From Madurella fahalii (taxonomy: Eukaryota > Ascomycota > Sordariomycetes > Sordariales), in NCBI GenBank assembly GCA_029876055.1, contig CM056879.1, positions 558,001-622,000 on the forward strand: a stretch of 64,000 nucleotides of DNA. The letters run 5' to 3'. The notes beneath the pieces are model-generated. The model searched no databases, was not told the origin of the DNA, and worked only from the letters and a program-made list of their open reading frames with translations. Below are positions 45,423 through 57,478 of the stretch, in pieces. The translations under genes and the position numbers were made by a program. Positions within the stretch are counted from its first letter, which is position 1. Each line of letters opens with the position of its first letter.

Positions 45423-48079
45423 GCTGCAGTCCTTTCATTCCGTCAATGACGGTCACGACATTGTCGAAAGCCTTCTTCTGAGCGATGTCCCTACACCGTT
45501 TCAAATGGCTATCCAACAGTTGTAAGTTTCTGTATCTGAGGAGTGTCTCGGCATCTGATGCGTTGCCAAGCTTGAGTGCTGTCATGATCTCATCCTCGCC
45601 GGTGATTTGAAGCTGCCCGGTTGAAAGAAGGGCCTCAATTAGGCCATCAGGGCTGATACCCAAGGCCTTCATAATAAATCGCCGATCCAGAAACGACTTA
45701 TAGCCCTTGTGCCCAACAAGCTCTTCTAGAATTATTCGCTTCCCTGTCCTGATTGCGAGAAGAAGATGGTCTTCCTTCGCTTGGATGTCTCCATATTGTA
45801 AGAGCAATTTCAAAATTGGTTGATCTCCGTTCTCAATCACCGCCGTTAGCGTCCCGCCGCGAACTTGACGAGAAGTTTCCTGGGTTTTGAATCCGGCGAG
45901 GAGTAGAATGACTAGCTCCAGGTTTGCCGCACCGCCAGCCGCATCGAGCGCCGATTCGCGGTCATCTTCCGGGTAGCATGACGCCCCACGGGATAGCAAG
46001 AGTTCGCAGACCTTATTGTGGCCCTTTAGTGCAGCGAGATAAAGCGCAGTCCGACCTCTGTAGGGATTTTCGGGTTTGTTGATATCCACGCCAGTATCTA
46101 GAATTGCCGTGACCATTCGAACCAGCCCTCTCTTAGCAGCTCCATGAAGCGTCAGAACTTTCTTTGGGGCAAGCGAGGGAAAGTCAATCGGTTCATTTGA
46201 TGTGCTGTGATAGCGCCGCTTGTGCTGTGAAAGCTTGGACTGATCATCAAAACCTAGACTGTACGCGAAGCACTCTTCTGAATGGCAGCGGAAAGGCAGC
46301 TCATAACGGGCATTGTGCTTTTGCCGCTCTTCCGACGTCTTCATACCCATTGTGAAAGAACCACACCAAGGCTTGGAACACTTGTATGTCTTCCACGGCC
46401 CGTATAGATTGTCCAGGACCTCTTCAGCGTCCAAGCTGAGTCGCTCGTCTCTCAGCATTTCTATGCATTTTCGTATGACGAGTGTCCGGGCTTCGATGTT
46501 CAGGTAAGAGTTTCGCTTCCTATCATCCTCTGGCAGCGCATGGATTGCAGCCTCAACTCTGCAGGAGTCATGGCCTCTTCGAAATGCTCACCGACTTTGG
46601 AAATTAGGCTGTACGATCGAAGAAATAGCCCTCCCAACCGGGCTAGAGCTTGCGCGACCGAGGGGTCCACCGTCGCTGAAGGCTCAGCCCATTCGAGGAG
46701 ATGGCCGTACCAGCACTGGACCGCATAGTCTTGGAGGGCAAAGTATCCCCTCTTGGCGTTCACCATAATGTAATAATGGTCAGTGCTTTCGAATGGCTCG
46801 GAAGTCAGGTATTGCAGGCACAAAATGCCATACTTTGCGTTCTCAAGACTTGTGTTGATCTCTTCTCTTCGGGATAAATGTCTATGACATTGCCCTTAAC
46901 CCACAGTTTGGGAATTCATTGATACTAACAGGAAACACTTACTCATAAGCGGTATGATGAACCATACCGACCGTACTTTCGGGACCTGCCATCATGCCTG
47001 TTGAGTGGCGAAAATCTAGCAATGATCCACACAGCTCCTTGCAGCTGCCGTATAGGCGTTCAGAGTAGTCCACGGTTCCATTATCGGAATCGATGCAAAA
47101 GATTGCCTGTATCTCTCTCCAATATAGAATCCGCTTTGCGCATATAACTAGAGTTAGAACTCTGAGCGCAGTGTTCCGTTCTGCTTCTACGGACTGATCC
47201 AAGATACGTGAGAGAACTCTTTCGTAACTATCGAATTATTAGTGGAAAACATACGCCCCTCAACGAGCATCTGCTTTGAACGATGTTGCTCAGCGGGGGA
47301 GAATGGGGCACCTACGCCTTGCCGATGTCGCGAGGAAAGACTTCGTTCCCTAACTCTCGATGCAGGTCTGGAAGCCGTGGTTGGTGTTGGAGGTTGTGCA
47401 TCACCAGCTTTGCGTAGAGAGACATGCCTAAAACAAAGTGTGCTTAGAACGAGGAAATATCGAATACAAACATCTACTTACCTTGAGCCTCGTTGGTTAC
47501 TCGGTAGACGATCAAGTCTTTCAACGAGTCTGGGATACCGAACTTGGCCTGCATCTCTCCAGAGGCCTCCTCGCAGTACTGGCGGATATCAGCTGAGTGG
47601 CTTGATGTATCGAGAGATATTTCGGGCTGGGATTCGAGGAGTACATCCATAACTCCGTCTCGTTGACCCGACACTAGGACTCTCACAGATCTATCGGCTT
47701 CGTCTTGCCCTGCCTTTGTCAAGGACAAGAGCCATTTGACCGACTTCCTAGCTTCGTCCTTACTACATTCATCAATTCCATCCACGATAACGTACAATGT
47801 CTGGTAGCTGGCGAACGCAGTTTTTGTGTATGTCTGTAGCCTATCAATAGATAGCTGGCATGAATCGATGGGGTGAGAATTCGTCCAACAATTCGTGCGA
47901 CAACGCTACCTCCTGGTTGATAAGCTGATCCAACACCGTGCGGAGCAAGCTTTTATAAGTTCGCTTGTCAGGTTGATCGTGCTTGAAGTAGAAATATGAG
48001 ATGGAGCAAGAGCAGTCTCGAAGGTGTGCCGCTTGGTCCAGAGCCCGTTCGATGACGCTGGACACCAAGGTTGTCTTGC
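45423..48079 (-). pseudogene. NACHT-zinc finger-ankyrin NLR, broken
   Basis: Pieces in order: GKTTLVSSVIERALDQAA (P-loop end) from 48079, LYVIVDGIDEC Walker B (about 47790), MSLYAKLVMHNLQHQP, VLTLVICAKRILYWREIQ winged helix, two zinc-finger-like pairs (YKCSKPWCGSF; FRCHSEECF...HKRRYH) and at least three ankyrin-type repeats (GRTALYLAALKGHNKVCELL). Introns join cleanly at NEAQG|MSLYAK, GKA|YERVLSR and TAYE|HLSRREE. Two single-base frame changes break it, near 47853 (between RFMP and LSIDRLQ) and near 46545 (between AMTPAE and AAIHALPED). The first half of the P-loop and everything before it is missing: upstream of 48079 is unrelated sequence with a stop. The last recognisable exon ends at donor 45422. 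Intact relatives couple ligand-type repeats to cell-death signalling. Confidence 0.75.
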
Positions 48080-48640
48080 CTATCCATAACCAGTATTAGA
48101 TCAGCAGCAGGACTATGTTTTACCCTAAAGTTGCCCTCAGCAGTTTCCATGTTCGTGCGTGACCCTGAGCCGCTCCTGAGCTAGGGTGAGCTAAGGGTGA
48201 GCCTAGCCTGCACAGCCGTGTGGCCCAATTTTGGACCCTGGTTTTATCTCCACCAAGACACCGGATATCCCCCTACGGCAATCTTCTCCAACGAGGAGAA
48301 GCACGAGCCTGTCGATGTGCAAGCTGACCACGCCAAGTTAATCGAATGAGGTCGCGTCGCCAACCCAGCAACGCTCATGCACATCCGTAGCGAGCTATCC
48401 CGCTAGTACTAAAATGTTGGAGTTGTTTAGCAACGACAGCCACGACAATCGATAGCTGCAGACTCGGGCGTTGATGCCGGAACAGCGACTCCCGTCACAG
48501 AATTTGTCTCTGCCGCATTGCGTGAAAACTGGAAATCGGCGCTGGGCAAAGATCGACGAGGGTTGCATTGAGAAACTTCTATAGTACAGAATACGGGGCA
48601 GTTACCTCAACCCCGCCACGAAGAGCCATTCCTGGAAGAC
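48080..48640. other. Unassigned DNA upstream of the broken NLR
   Basis: Sequence replaces the expected NLR 5' part. Scraps of open frame on the plus strand carry stops and match nothing I know. It may be an insertion or deletion junction. Confidence 0.4.
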
Positions 48641-48646
48641 CTCTCA

Positions 48647-49978
48647 TCAGTTACTTCCTCCACGCTGGCCTGAGCTTCCCTCGCCACCATTGTCGTCCTC
48701 CTTTGGGAGGAATCGCTTGGCGAATTCGGGAGAGAATCGCATAGATCGGATCCATACCCATCCGGTACACTGAGTCTGGAGCTCCGCTTGGACAGATGCC
48801 GACTGAAAGACATGCTGAGATGCGTTGGGGTCGTTCTTCGTCTTCATATACTGTCCAGTTAGCTCAGAAGAGCTCTCGAGCCGAGCAACCTTGTCGTTCG
48901 CCATTCCGCAGATATAACCTATGAGGAGCGGCGCCTCAATATACTGAGTGAGCGAGGCTGGGAGTTGAACGTCGTCCAAGGAGCGCACAGGGCCCCTTGC
49001 CCACCACAAAAGCCGCTGCCAGTCTCGGCCGAAAATCTCCCTGTGCTCGTCGACGAGCTCGGTTGGGACAGCAAAAGACAGCACTGCACCCTCCTCGGCA
49101 GGGATGCGACGCTGAGAAAAGTTGGCGTACTGCTCAGCAATTTCGATGTTCTTGGTGAAGTAGAGCAGATCTGCTCTCGTACGGTGGAAGTCTGTCGGAG
49201 GAGCAGAGAAGAGTTTGGCGACATTGAGAGATCCATCCTCGTTGAAAACAGAGACCAATCGAGTCATTGCCTCTCCCTTGTGGAGCATGATCCTTCCATC
49301 AACGCTGTCCGGCACAGCAGCCATGGTGGCAAGCTTCAAGACGGGAGGCTCCTTGTAGCTGTCCAAGAGACCTGGCTTGTTACGAATGGCAGGACGTGGC
49401 GCGATGCTAGGCGAGGGAGTGACGAGGCGATCCTCCTCATCCTTTTTGCGGCGAACTCGCTTGTCGAGCCCTTTCAAGAACTTCCAGGAAGTCCGGAACG
49501 TGTTGATGGCCCACGCGGATGCAGACTTTGACTTGCGAATCTTGTCGAAGTTGCTATCGAGAATAGCATCGGTCAAGTCGCTGTTGATGCCCATCTTGAT
49601 CAGGGCCTGTCGCCAATTGTGAGTGGGAAGCCATGCGTCCTCGACACCCGCCATAGTCTTGATGTAATGCTCTGCAGAGGTGATGATGTCGTCACCGTGT
49701 CCCAACTGCCCCGGCGTCTGCTGCAACTCCTGCCAGGACTCGAAAATTGTCTTGGCAACATCAGGCTGGAGACCAAAGAACTCGAGTGTCTCCTGCGAGT
49801 TGAGCACCTCGGGAATCTCGACTATGTCATGGTGATCGGAAGCAGACGAGCTCGAAGAGTATGATGACCGGGAAATGGCAGAGAAGCGGCGCTTGGGAGG
49901 GGGAGCGGAGGAGCTGCGAACGATCGCAAAAGCTTCTGACGTCGCGGTGAGAACGCGCGTCCGGCCTGTGCTCGACAT
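48647..49978 (-). CDS. Uncharacterised 443-residue protein
   Basis: Single-exon frame from ATG 49978 (MSSTGRTRVL); the longer frame opens at TTG and is not preferred. A Ser-rich N-terminus (1-50) is followed by a helical segment (LNSQETLEFFGLQPDVAKTI, AEHYIKTMAGVEDAWLP, WRQALIKMGINSDLTDAILD) and a basic linker (KGLDKRVRRKKDEED). The second half is an alpha/beta region containing LLYFTKNIEIAEQYANFSQ and EEGAVLSFAVPTEL. The YFTKN..IAEQYA pattern recalls the 'capture' of aged substrates in ADP-ribosyltransferase-like folds, but the match is weak and offered as a suggestion only. The C-terminus is Gly/Ser-rich. Conserved hypothetical proteins of this kind are common near fungal incompatibility genes. 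Confidence 0.65.
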   Translation of the reverse strand: MSSTGRTRVLTATSEAFAIVRSSSAPPPKRRFSAISRSSYSSSSSASDHHDIVEIPEVLNSQETLEFFGLQPDVAKTIFESWQELQQTPGQLGHGDDIITSAEHYIKTMAGVEDAWLPTHNWRQALIKMGINSDLTDAILDSNFDKIRKSKSASAWAINTFRTSWKFLKGLDKRVRRKKDEEDRLVTPSPSIAPRPAIRNKPGLLDSYKEPPVLKLATMAAVPDSVDGRIMLHKGEAMTRLVSVFNEDGSLNVAKLFSAPPTDFHRTRADLLYFTKNIEIAEQYANFSQRRIPAEEGAVLSFAVPTELVDEHREIFGRDWQRLLWWARGPVRSLDDVQLPASLTQYIEAPLLIGYICGMANDKVARLESSSELTGQYMKTKNDPNASQHVFQSASVQAELQTQCTGWVWIRSMRFSPEFAKRFLPKEDDNGGEGSSGQRGGSN

Positions 49979-50049
49979 GGTGAGACGAGACGATCGTGTC
50001 GTCAAGATGCTGAGTCAATATCTAGATGGGTGAGGTTTCTCGAGAAGGG

Positions 50050-52080
50050 AAGATGTGGTGAGAGTTGGCGAAGAACGCCTCGATTTTTTAGTCTCAGATG
50101 CTCAGACCTGCTGGGCGTGAGGTACCGCTTGTACCTGCTGACCCACTTTCATAGACCCACTTCAACAAGCCAATCAAATCGCGTTGAGAAAACTCACAGC
50201 AGCTGATAAAGGCAATCTCAAGGACCCACTATACAACGCTCGGGCCACAACGACTTCCCCCCCTTTCTCCCCCCAACATCTAGGCTGGAAGAATAAGACA
50301 GTGTGCTAGAGACTACGGTCAGAGTGTGGTGAAATACGGCTGATCGGAGCTGAACAGAGCTGTACGGAGCTGAATGGAGCTCAGATTGGCAAAACATACC
50401 AGTATATAGGCTCTCTGACGAAGCCATAGAGCCAACGAACACAAGCAATACAATCAAGCAGTTGCAACACCATCAATTCCACCGAATCCAGTATGCCGTG
50501 TTTCTGACAATAAGGGACATAAACTGGGTTTTATAAGACCCCGGGGGAAGGGAAAAGAGGGGGAGCTGGGTGATCCCAGTTTTGGGACATAGGTAGCCCA
50601 AAACTGTTCCCTTCGAAAAGTTACCATTTGAAATTCTAGAACTCGGCTAAGTTATGGAGCAGTGCCTGAGCAAGGTGGCAAGGGGTGGTGTGGGTGACTG
50701 GGGGTTGGTGAGGGCAACTTTAAGGTAAAACAACAGACGTTTTGTGGAACGACCTCGGTGACACGGGGACGCTAGGGGATTGCGGGGTGATGCACGCCGA
50801 GTGCGAACGACTGGAAGTTCTAGAGACACGAAGGGTAGACCCTTTGATGTATATTGGTACGTTGGTTTTAGGTTTCGGCCATGAGTGTGGAAGATGCACA
50901 TGCTGATTCGTAGTTTCCCCCTAGGCAGACCTTAACCACGAATGCTGGCCGTCTCTCAAAATAGGAGCGAAACATTGCCCTTCCTATCCGCTATTTTTGT
51001 TGACGATAGCGTAATGCACGCCGTAGCGGCCAATACTCTCACAGTTATATCCCAATTCCTCGTCGCCTGGATATAGAGCATGGTGCTAGTCTGGGTTGAT
51101 CCGGCCAGCTCTCTTTTCTTGCCAAGGCTCTGTAATGCTGTACCTCCGTAGCTTAGCCTCCTCCGGATCGTGATTCTCATCTACGAACTTGCCCGGTTCT
51201 CGAACAGTATAACGCGAAGAGAATATAGACGCTCTTAGTCGCGTCCTTTTACGAGGCGGCAATCTTACCGAGGAAGCTATTGTTGTTCGAGAACATCTCT
51301 GTACGGGCTATACCCTTCTACAAACCAGCATGCCTATTGGCGTGGCGCTGCTCCTCGGTTAGGCGAAGTTCAAGGCGGAATGGTCCAAACAGATACTCAT
51401 TTCCAGTATAGTGCAATTGACTGAGCGACCGATATATCGCGCCTGGGCGGTTATCCTCCGTTATATCGGCTTATTCTCGTGAAAGAATCTAAATCACTGG
51501 CTCGTAGAAGCCGTCGCCGCAGCCTACCTTCCTGTCTTCCCCTCCATTTGTCTCGGACAGTAGACACTGCCCTCTAAGGACTATTATCGAAGAGTGTTGG
51601 TTGTTATTGTCAACATATGCGCTTACGCCGGCTGTCTGGCGCTATTGGGAGCTCGGTTCGATGTACACAAAACGGCTCGCCGAGGCTCAGGGTGACTACA
51701 TGTTCCTGGTACCGCCAGTCCTCGGGTTACCGCTCGTGAATTTCGCCCAGCACCTTGCGAACAACGTCCGCTACAATTCATTATCTCTTTCATCGTCAAT
51801 TTGGCTTTTCTTCATTTCTCCTGGGGCAGGTTTTTTTTGGTAGCCACTATGTGGGCAAGAGAGGCGGCATCATTAAAGCAATGAGTCAATGACTTGAGGA
51901 GCGACCTCCGGGTGATGTTTGAACTTTGATCGAGTAAGCGGAACCGAAATCGATTTAGGTACCGTAAGTGGAGATTGCTTTACACCTAGAGAAGTAAACT
52001 GTAAAATTCTCGCATGAGGACGGTTTCAGGGTAGGTACCTGTAATTATCCCCCGTAGCATACGAGACGAACCTTTCTACT
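50050..52080. other. Intergenic/repetitive interval without supported genes
   Basis: Short frames with stops only. AGCTGAA(C/T)GGAGCT units near 50340-50385 form a small imperfect repeat. The stretch 51200-51850 looks like decayed coding DNA (long frame pieces interrupted by stops) but I cannot assign it. Confidence 0.45.
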
Positions 52081-52088
52081 TATCCAGT

Positions 52089-54566
52089 CTAGACTATTTG
52101 TACTGTTTTCTCCCCGGAAGAGAGCCACTGTGACAGAATGAATCCCACTCCTGTCCGGCGGTAAACCTCGGTCTCCGATTCCCTGAGGATCAAAATATAG
52201 CTGCAAGGCCCAGGCAGTTCTATATCCAAAGATACACATGCGTCGTCTCTCCAGCTGGCTGTCCCTTTGACAACCTCAATACACTCCCGGCATTCTAGAT
52301 TTCCCTCCTCCGCGCAGTCAAATCGTATCCAGCCAATAATTGCCCCCTCCACATCTCTGATATAGCCATCCTTATCCTCATCGAGCGTGATGTGACAGTT
52401 CCATGAAATGCGTCTCAGCGGAGCGGTGAGAATGCACCGGCGATTGGTGAATTTAAAATCGATGTCCGCCATCCAGCTCACGCGGCTGTCGCAAAGGTTT
52501 CCGTATCGGATGCCTCCGGTATAGGCCATCCAAGACCACGACGGAGGCTTCACCCTCATCCCAGATCCTCGTGCCTGTGCATCTGTGGAATGAAAGATGG
52601 GTTCCATCCACTCATTTCCGGAACGCTGCCAGAGCAAGCTGCGGCCGAAGAAATCCTTGACGATGCCGAATGCGCTTTGTGTTTCGAAGGTTGTCGCCAG
52701 TCGGAATTCAAGTCCACCCATGGCGACTGGCCTGTCTGTTTTCTGGGTGAGGTTGAGCGTCGAATATCTGGTAAACATGTCTTGAAACACGGCCCATTTG
52801 TCTTGCACGGCTTCTGGTGACCCCCATTTGGGGAAGTTGGAGCTGCCTAAGATGCTAGATGGCCTTAATGATCCATGTTAGTCAGTGCCTGTTTGATCCT
52901 GACGGCTCGATATTTTGAGTCCATTTACCTAAGTACCTAAATAGGTACTAAGGAGCACCCAGAAAGACATGGGCGTTGGACATACGTACCTTGCACCTCT
53001 ATCCACAGTCTTGGACCAGATAGCAGACCCACACTCCCAGTACATATGATCTCCAGTGAAATGTATGGTTCGACGAGACAAGGCCCGTTCTTGCAGAATC
53101 CATCCGCGGCGGCTTAGCTCTCCATTCTCCACATCGTCTTCGAAATTGCCAGTCGCTTTGACGGCAGGAGAGAGAGAAATGGTGCAGTAGGCCGAGGCAA
53201 ACACCTCTTCCATCCTTCCGCTCTCAAAAGCCCAGTCGAGGCGGCCATTTTGCATTATGCACAGAGAGTCGATCCAGAGAAATCGTACACCTAGTTTCCT
53301 GGTGATGTGGACGGCGTCTTGGTAGGTTTGAGGTAGTTCCCTAAGATCTATACCTCGGCATCTATCATCCAAGTTGGCAGCTGTGGTAGTAGGGGTGTCT
53401 TTCTGCCAGCGATGGGAGAGCGCAATGTACACTCCCCAAGCCTCCCCGTCCGTTATCCGGAGACGAATGCGATTCATATCACCCTCGTCGCCAATCCCAA
53501 CGTCAATCACTCTCGTTGGCAGCATGCCCACATAAGAATTGACGTGTTGATGATAGCCATCGCAGACTTGAAGCCACGCCCTGCACAGCGACATGTCGGC
53601 CTCGCTTCCTCTTTCGGGGAGGATAAGGAATTCTCGTTGGCCGGCGGACGACTCGACACGAGCAAAGAGTCTTGGCACCCGGGGAGCGGAATATTCCGCG
53701 GCTTCTCCTTCGACCGAGAGTTGCAACGGTTTTGCGAATATGTTGATCTCGCCCATCTCCGTCGAGTCGTAGTGAGGGCCCTGAGGGGTGACGGAGGAGA
53801 GGACCGTCTGGTAAAAGTTGCATGATTCTGCTCTCTCACGTAGCTCGGAGTAGCTGTCGCAAAGCTTGAGTGTCTGCTCCTGGAACGGGCCCGCCGAATT
53901 AGAATCGGGCAACAGCTCACATATTTCGCAGGAATGTGTGTTCGGGGTACGTGTAATGAAGTCGGAAAAGCGTATTGGTCTGGAACGCGGTGGGAGTGGC
54001 CTGCATTCCTGCAAATCCACCAAGTCGGCTGCCCGGGAACCTAGTGCCTCTTCCAGCGAGCCCCCACCCCTAACCCGAGCTGTCCTGACATCGTAGTAGT
54101 GTTTGTCTTCATCTGAAGCATTGACAAAAAAAGGGATGCGGTTCCATTTTCCATGGAGTCGAATATTCAAGACGCCGGTGCCACCCTCAATAGCTTGCTC
54201 TATGGCATCCCATATCATCGCCCCGCTCACCCTTAAGTTTTCTCTCTTGTCCGGGTCATCCGGATCATCCGAGTCATTCGAGCCATCCTGGTTCCCCGGG
54301 TTGTCTTGTTTATCCTGTTCTTCCGCGCCGTCCGGCTCCTTCTTGGCCTCGTCCTTTGGTTCGGCCCAACCGCGCTCTCTCCACGCCCGGTTGCTTTCGT
54401 CTTTTTTTATGCGCCTTTTCTCTTTTCGATTAGCCCAACGGACGTATGACCCGATGACCCAGTCTCTATATGCGTCGTCCGGTACGCTTAAGACGTGTAT
54501 GGTCGAAGCCCCACCCTCAGGCACGATTTGCTCGGATCCGTTCGAGGCCATTGTTGATACACCCAT
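52089..54566 (-). CDS. HET-domain (heterokaryon incompatibility) protein
   Basis: HET domains trigger cell death when incompatible alleles or partners meet. Exons 54566-52990 and 52854-52089 join through a split Ser codon (RGAR-S-ILGSSNF) and give 780 residues; ATG 54551 is an alternative start. Residues 1 to about 110 are basic, then an acidic Asp/Pro/Asn run (DGSNDSDDPDDPDKRE). CEICELLPDS is a possible metal or disulfide site. The HET core starts near 380: VYIALSHRW, DLRELPQTYQDAVHITRKLG, VRFLWIDSLCIMQ, FASAYCTISLSPA and RGWILQERALSRRTIHFTGD, the three conserved blocks in order. About 250 residues follow the core (PSWSWMAYTGGIRYGN, ECIEVVKG), the usual length for long HET proteins. The intron acceptor CATCTAG was chosen by phase. 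No disrupting stop is seen, so it looks functional. Confidence 0.88.
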
Positions 54567-55153
54567 CGACTTTTTGGCGTTGCGAGAGCGGAAATATCCT
54601 GGCAAGATTGGACCAGAGATCTCCTCAAGAATGCGATTCGGCAAACAGCCACAATAGAGCAACAATGTTCTGCTCTATCAATGGCTTTGTCCTTGCACGA
54701 ATTATATGGGGCAACGAAGACAATTTCGTGTCAGAGATAACAGCGTATCATCCAGTCAGTATGCCCGAAACGTGGTGAGGGGAAATGCGACCATTTGCCA
54801 TTTATCTCCCAAGAGTTGCAGCTACAATAGGCAGCCATGTTGCATTTTCCTTCTTGCACGAATCACATACAAAGCAAAAAGGTCTGTGTACCCGGAGCTG
54901 CATGCATGATGAGGGGCGATGCACTGTACCAATTACATACGGCTCCGAAGTAAACCTCAAGCGTATGATGAGGGGTTTGTTTCCAGCATCTCTTCTTTGA
55001 ACGTGATCTATACAAAACGTCTCCGGCGCCGCTCGAACCGCCCGGGCATTTCTACTGAGCGATCGTCGCGGGCAACTTAAAGACGGACGCAAAGAAAAGA
55101 CACGGCTCACTTCTGATCCAAGACCTACCCGCAACAAAATCAACACCACCACC

Positions 55154-56746
55154 ATGTCTGCAGTCGATATGCCCCACGAAGATGTGAATCAAGCAGGTGA
55201 AACTAACAAGACACCCGAATTACCTGTGATCGTTCGTGGCAAAGTCATCCACGTCCAGAGTCCGTATCTAACTCGGGCATTGGCCGAAGATATCTTGAAT
55301 GGCTACCCGGGAATCTCCCATTCGCCCTCGGAGCTAGTTTTTAGGGAGCCATTTCAGCCTCTTCTGCATAGATGGGGAGACCTGCTAAAGTTCATGGAGA
55401 GAGATGATTTGGATGAGACGACAAAAGCCCACACGACTATCCTGCATGAGATTCTCGAGCGCGAGATGCACAACACAATCGGGGTGTTCAAGCAGCACAT
55501 CTTGAGCCGAGATATCACTTTCGACCACGCGTGGATGATATTCCAACCCGGTTGCATCGTGGTATCTTCATTTAAGTCCGGTCTCGCTGCTTATGAACTG
55601 GACAGAGCAGAATACCGAGAAACCCAGCTCGGCAAGATGTTGCGCCTCTACTGCGAATGTCTAGACTGGCACGGGGGCCAATATTGCCGCAAGATGTCAA
55701 ACATCGACCTGTTCGAATTTGAGGGCACACACAAGATTAAGACGCTCGAAGCGTTCCCGATAGAGCTCTCCGACGACAAGGAACAGATAAAATCCCGACT
55801 GGAAAAGCAAGGAGAAGATTTTGCGTCCTTCGTTCACTATCAGTACCAAGCGTAAGTCTGTAGAATTCATGCAACTTTTATTCCCGTATAGGGGATGCTC
55901 ATCTACGACAGGTACTCGGGCCCTGCATTTACGTGGGACGCCGATGGCTACAAGCAAGAAATCCAGGTCTCTGGGCGTATCATCATCGATCCAAAGTCGT
56001 TCGACCAATTCAGCCCGTATTGCTCTGGGCGTTGGAAGCGGATGAGCGCTCGAGACTATGACATGCTCATGACCAGCAGAGCGACTCAGAACGCCATGAG
56101 AAAACTGAGAGTGAATGTCGAGGGAAGCCCCGTCATCGTACTAAGTTCATTCCACCACATGATTTGCAGTTCGATGGTGCGCGGATACTCCACCAAGTTG
56201 AAGATGTGGCTTGAATTTTCCGTCAGCCATGTCACCGAAACCTCTCAAGTATCGAGCCCCGTTGAGAGCGTCCGCTTCTCTGAGTCCATGGAGAAGATCA
56301 TCTCTAGCTTCGCCCGGGTACGGCCCACAACCGAACGGGGCCTCTGGACCCCCGACCAGATCGAGCACATAGCCATGAGTATCCATATTCTAGGAGAAGG
56401 AAGTCGGTTAGAGGGCACAACAGCCGAGGCAGTATCAGATCGAATTGGTATCCCACTCCTCACAATCAACCGTGACGATCTAGGAACTAGCTTGCTCCAG
56501 ACAGAGTCGCGCTTGCGTGAAATATTGGAGCTTGTTCACCAGTGGCACACCCTAGTTCTCTTGGACGGAATCGATTTCCTAGTCGACGGAAGCTCAAGCT
56601 ACGACTTTGGGCTAGACGATGTTCTTCGTATCATTGTGTATGATCTGAACAACCGCAGCTATAAAGGCCCGTTCTTTATATCGACAAACCAGGCGGACGA
56701 TGTATATAAAGCTCTTCTCATGGTTTCAAATAGCTCAGATGAATAG
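55154..56746 (+). CDS. DUF7025-AAA family protein with degraded ATPase motifs
   Basis: Exons 55154-55851 and 55912-56746 give 510 residues; the split Ala codon joins HYQYQ-A-YSGPAFTWDAD, as in relatives. The N-terminal part (FQPLLHRWGDLLKFMER, TILHEILEREMHNTIGVFKQ, FDHAWMIFQPGCIVV, GRIIIDPKSF) is the conserved region that precedes the ATPase in this fungal family (DUF7025). Where the P-loop belongs (GPPGVGKTSTAE in relatives) it reads GEGSRLEGTTAE, with the key Lys replaced by Glu. Walker B (LLLDEAD) reads VLLDGIDFL, with Glu replaced by Gly. The chain stops after FFISTNQADDVYKALL, before the sensor 2/lid part. The frame is open and both splice sites are good, so it may be a pseudo-ATPase rather than a dead gene. 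A related, stop-ridden gene lies at 57479-60681. Confidence 0.75.
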
Positions 56747-57072
56747 AGACAATGAGCCCTAATTCTCCAGGAGAGAAGCCCTGCCAAGCAGCTTATTACT
56801 CCGGCACCGCTCGACACAGTAATTAGGGAAATCTTAAAATCTTCCTGTGCTGCAGAAGCCGACCATTCTCGCAGTCGTAGGAGTGCGGGCCTCAGTCTAG
56901 GTGGTGGGAAACAGGTTATTCATCATATAGGTAGGTACCTTGCTCAGATACCAGTTTAACAAGCTACCCCCCACAAACTCCATTGTTAGTGCAAGTCCCC
57001 TACAAGCAACTTTCCAACTTAAGCTTCATACAACTTCAATGCAAAGCGAAAGGCTTCCAATCCATATACACA

Positions 57073-57132
57073 CTAACCCTACCCCTAAACCCTAACCGAA
57101 ACCTGAATCCTAACCATAACCTTAACCTAACC
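57073..57132 (+). repeat. Degenerate telomere-like repeats (CCCTAA type)
   Basis: About ten imperfect units: CTAACCCTA, CCCCTAAACCCTAACC, then AATCCTAACC, ATAACC, TTAACC and TAACC. TTAGGG is the telomeric unit of filamentous ascomycetes, and here the C-rich strand is written 5' to 3' on the plus strand. The orientation is that of a telomere whose chromosome end lay to the left of this site. Confidence 0.7.
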
Positions 57133-57478
57133 GCGGTAGGCTAGCGCCGTCCCCCGCATCCCCAGCGATATTTTTGGGGAGCAGCGTTAAGGGTTGTGAA
57201 GATGGTGAAGATCCCGAAAATGGTGAGAATGATATGCGCTCAGTAACAAGAGACTGCACCAAGAGCTGGGCGGGGGTGGGGGCAGGTGCCTGGAATGGGG
57301 TGATCTACGAGACCTGTAATTATAACTTACACCGTAACTCAATAATATCAATGGTGTTGTGGCTGGCTCAGGCGATACGAGGGTGGTCAGGGTCCCTGGG
57401 TGGCAGGGCCTGTGTGGATCACGTTAGCGGGTAAACACACCTAAAGTCAACACACTCAACTCTCTCCTCTGTAATTAC

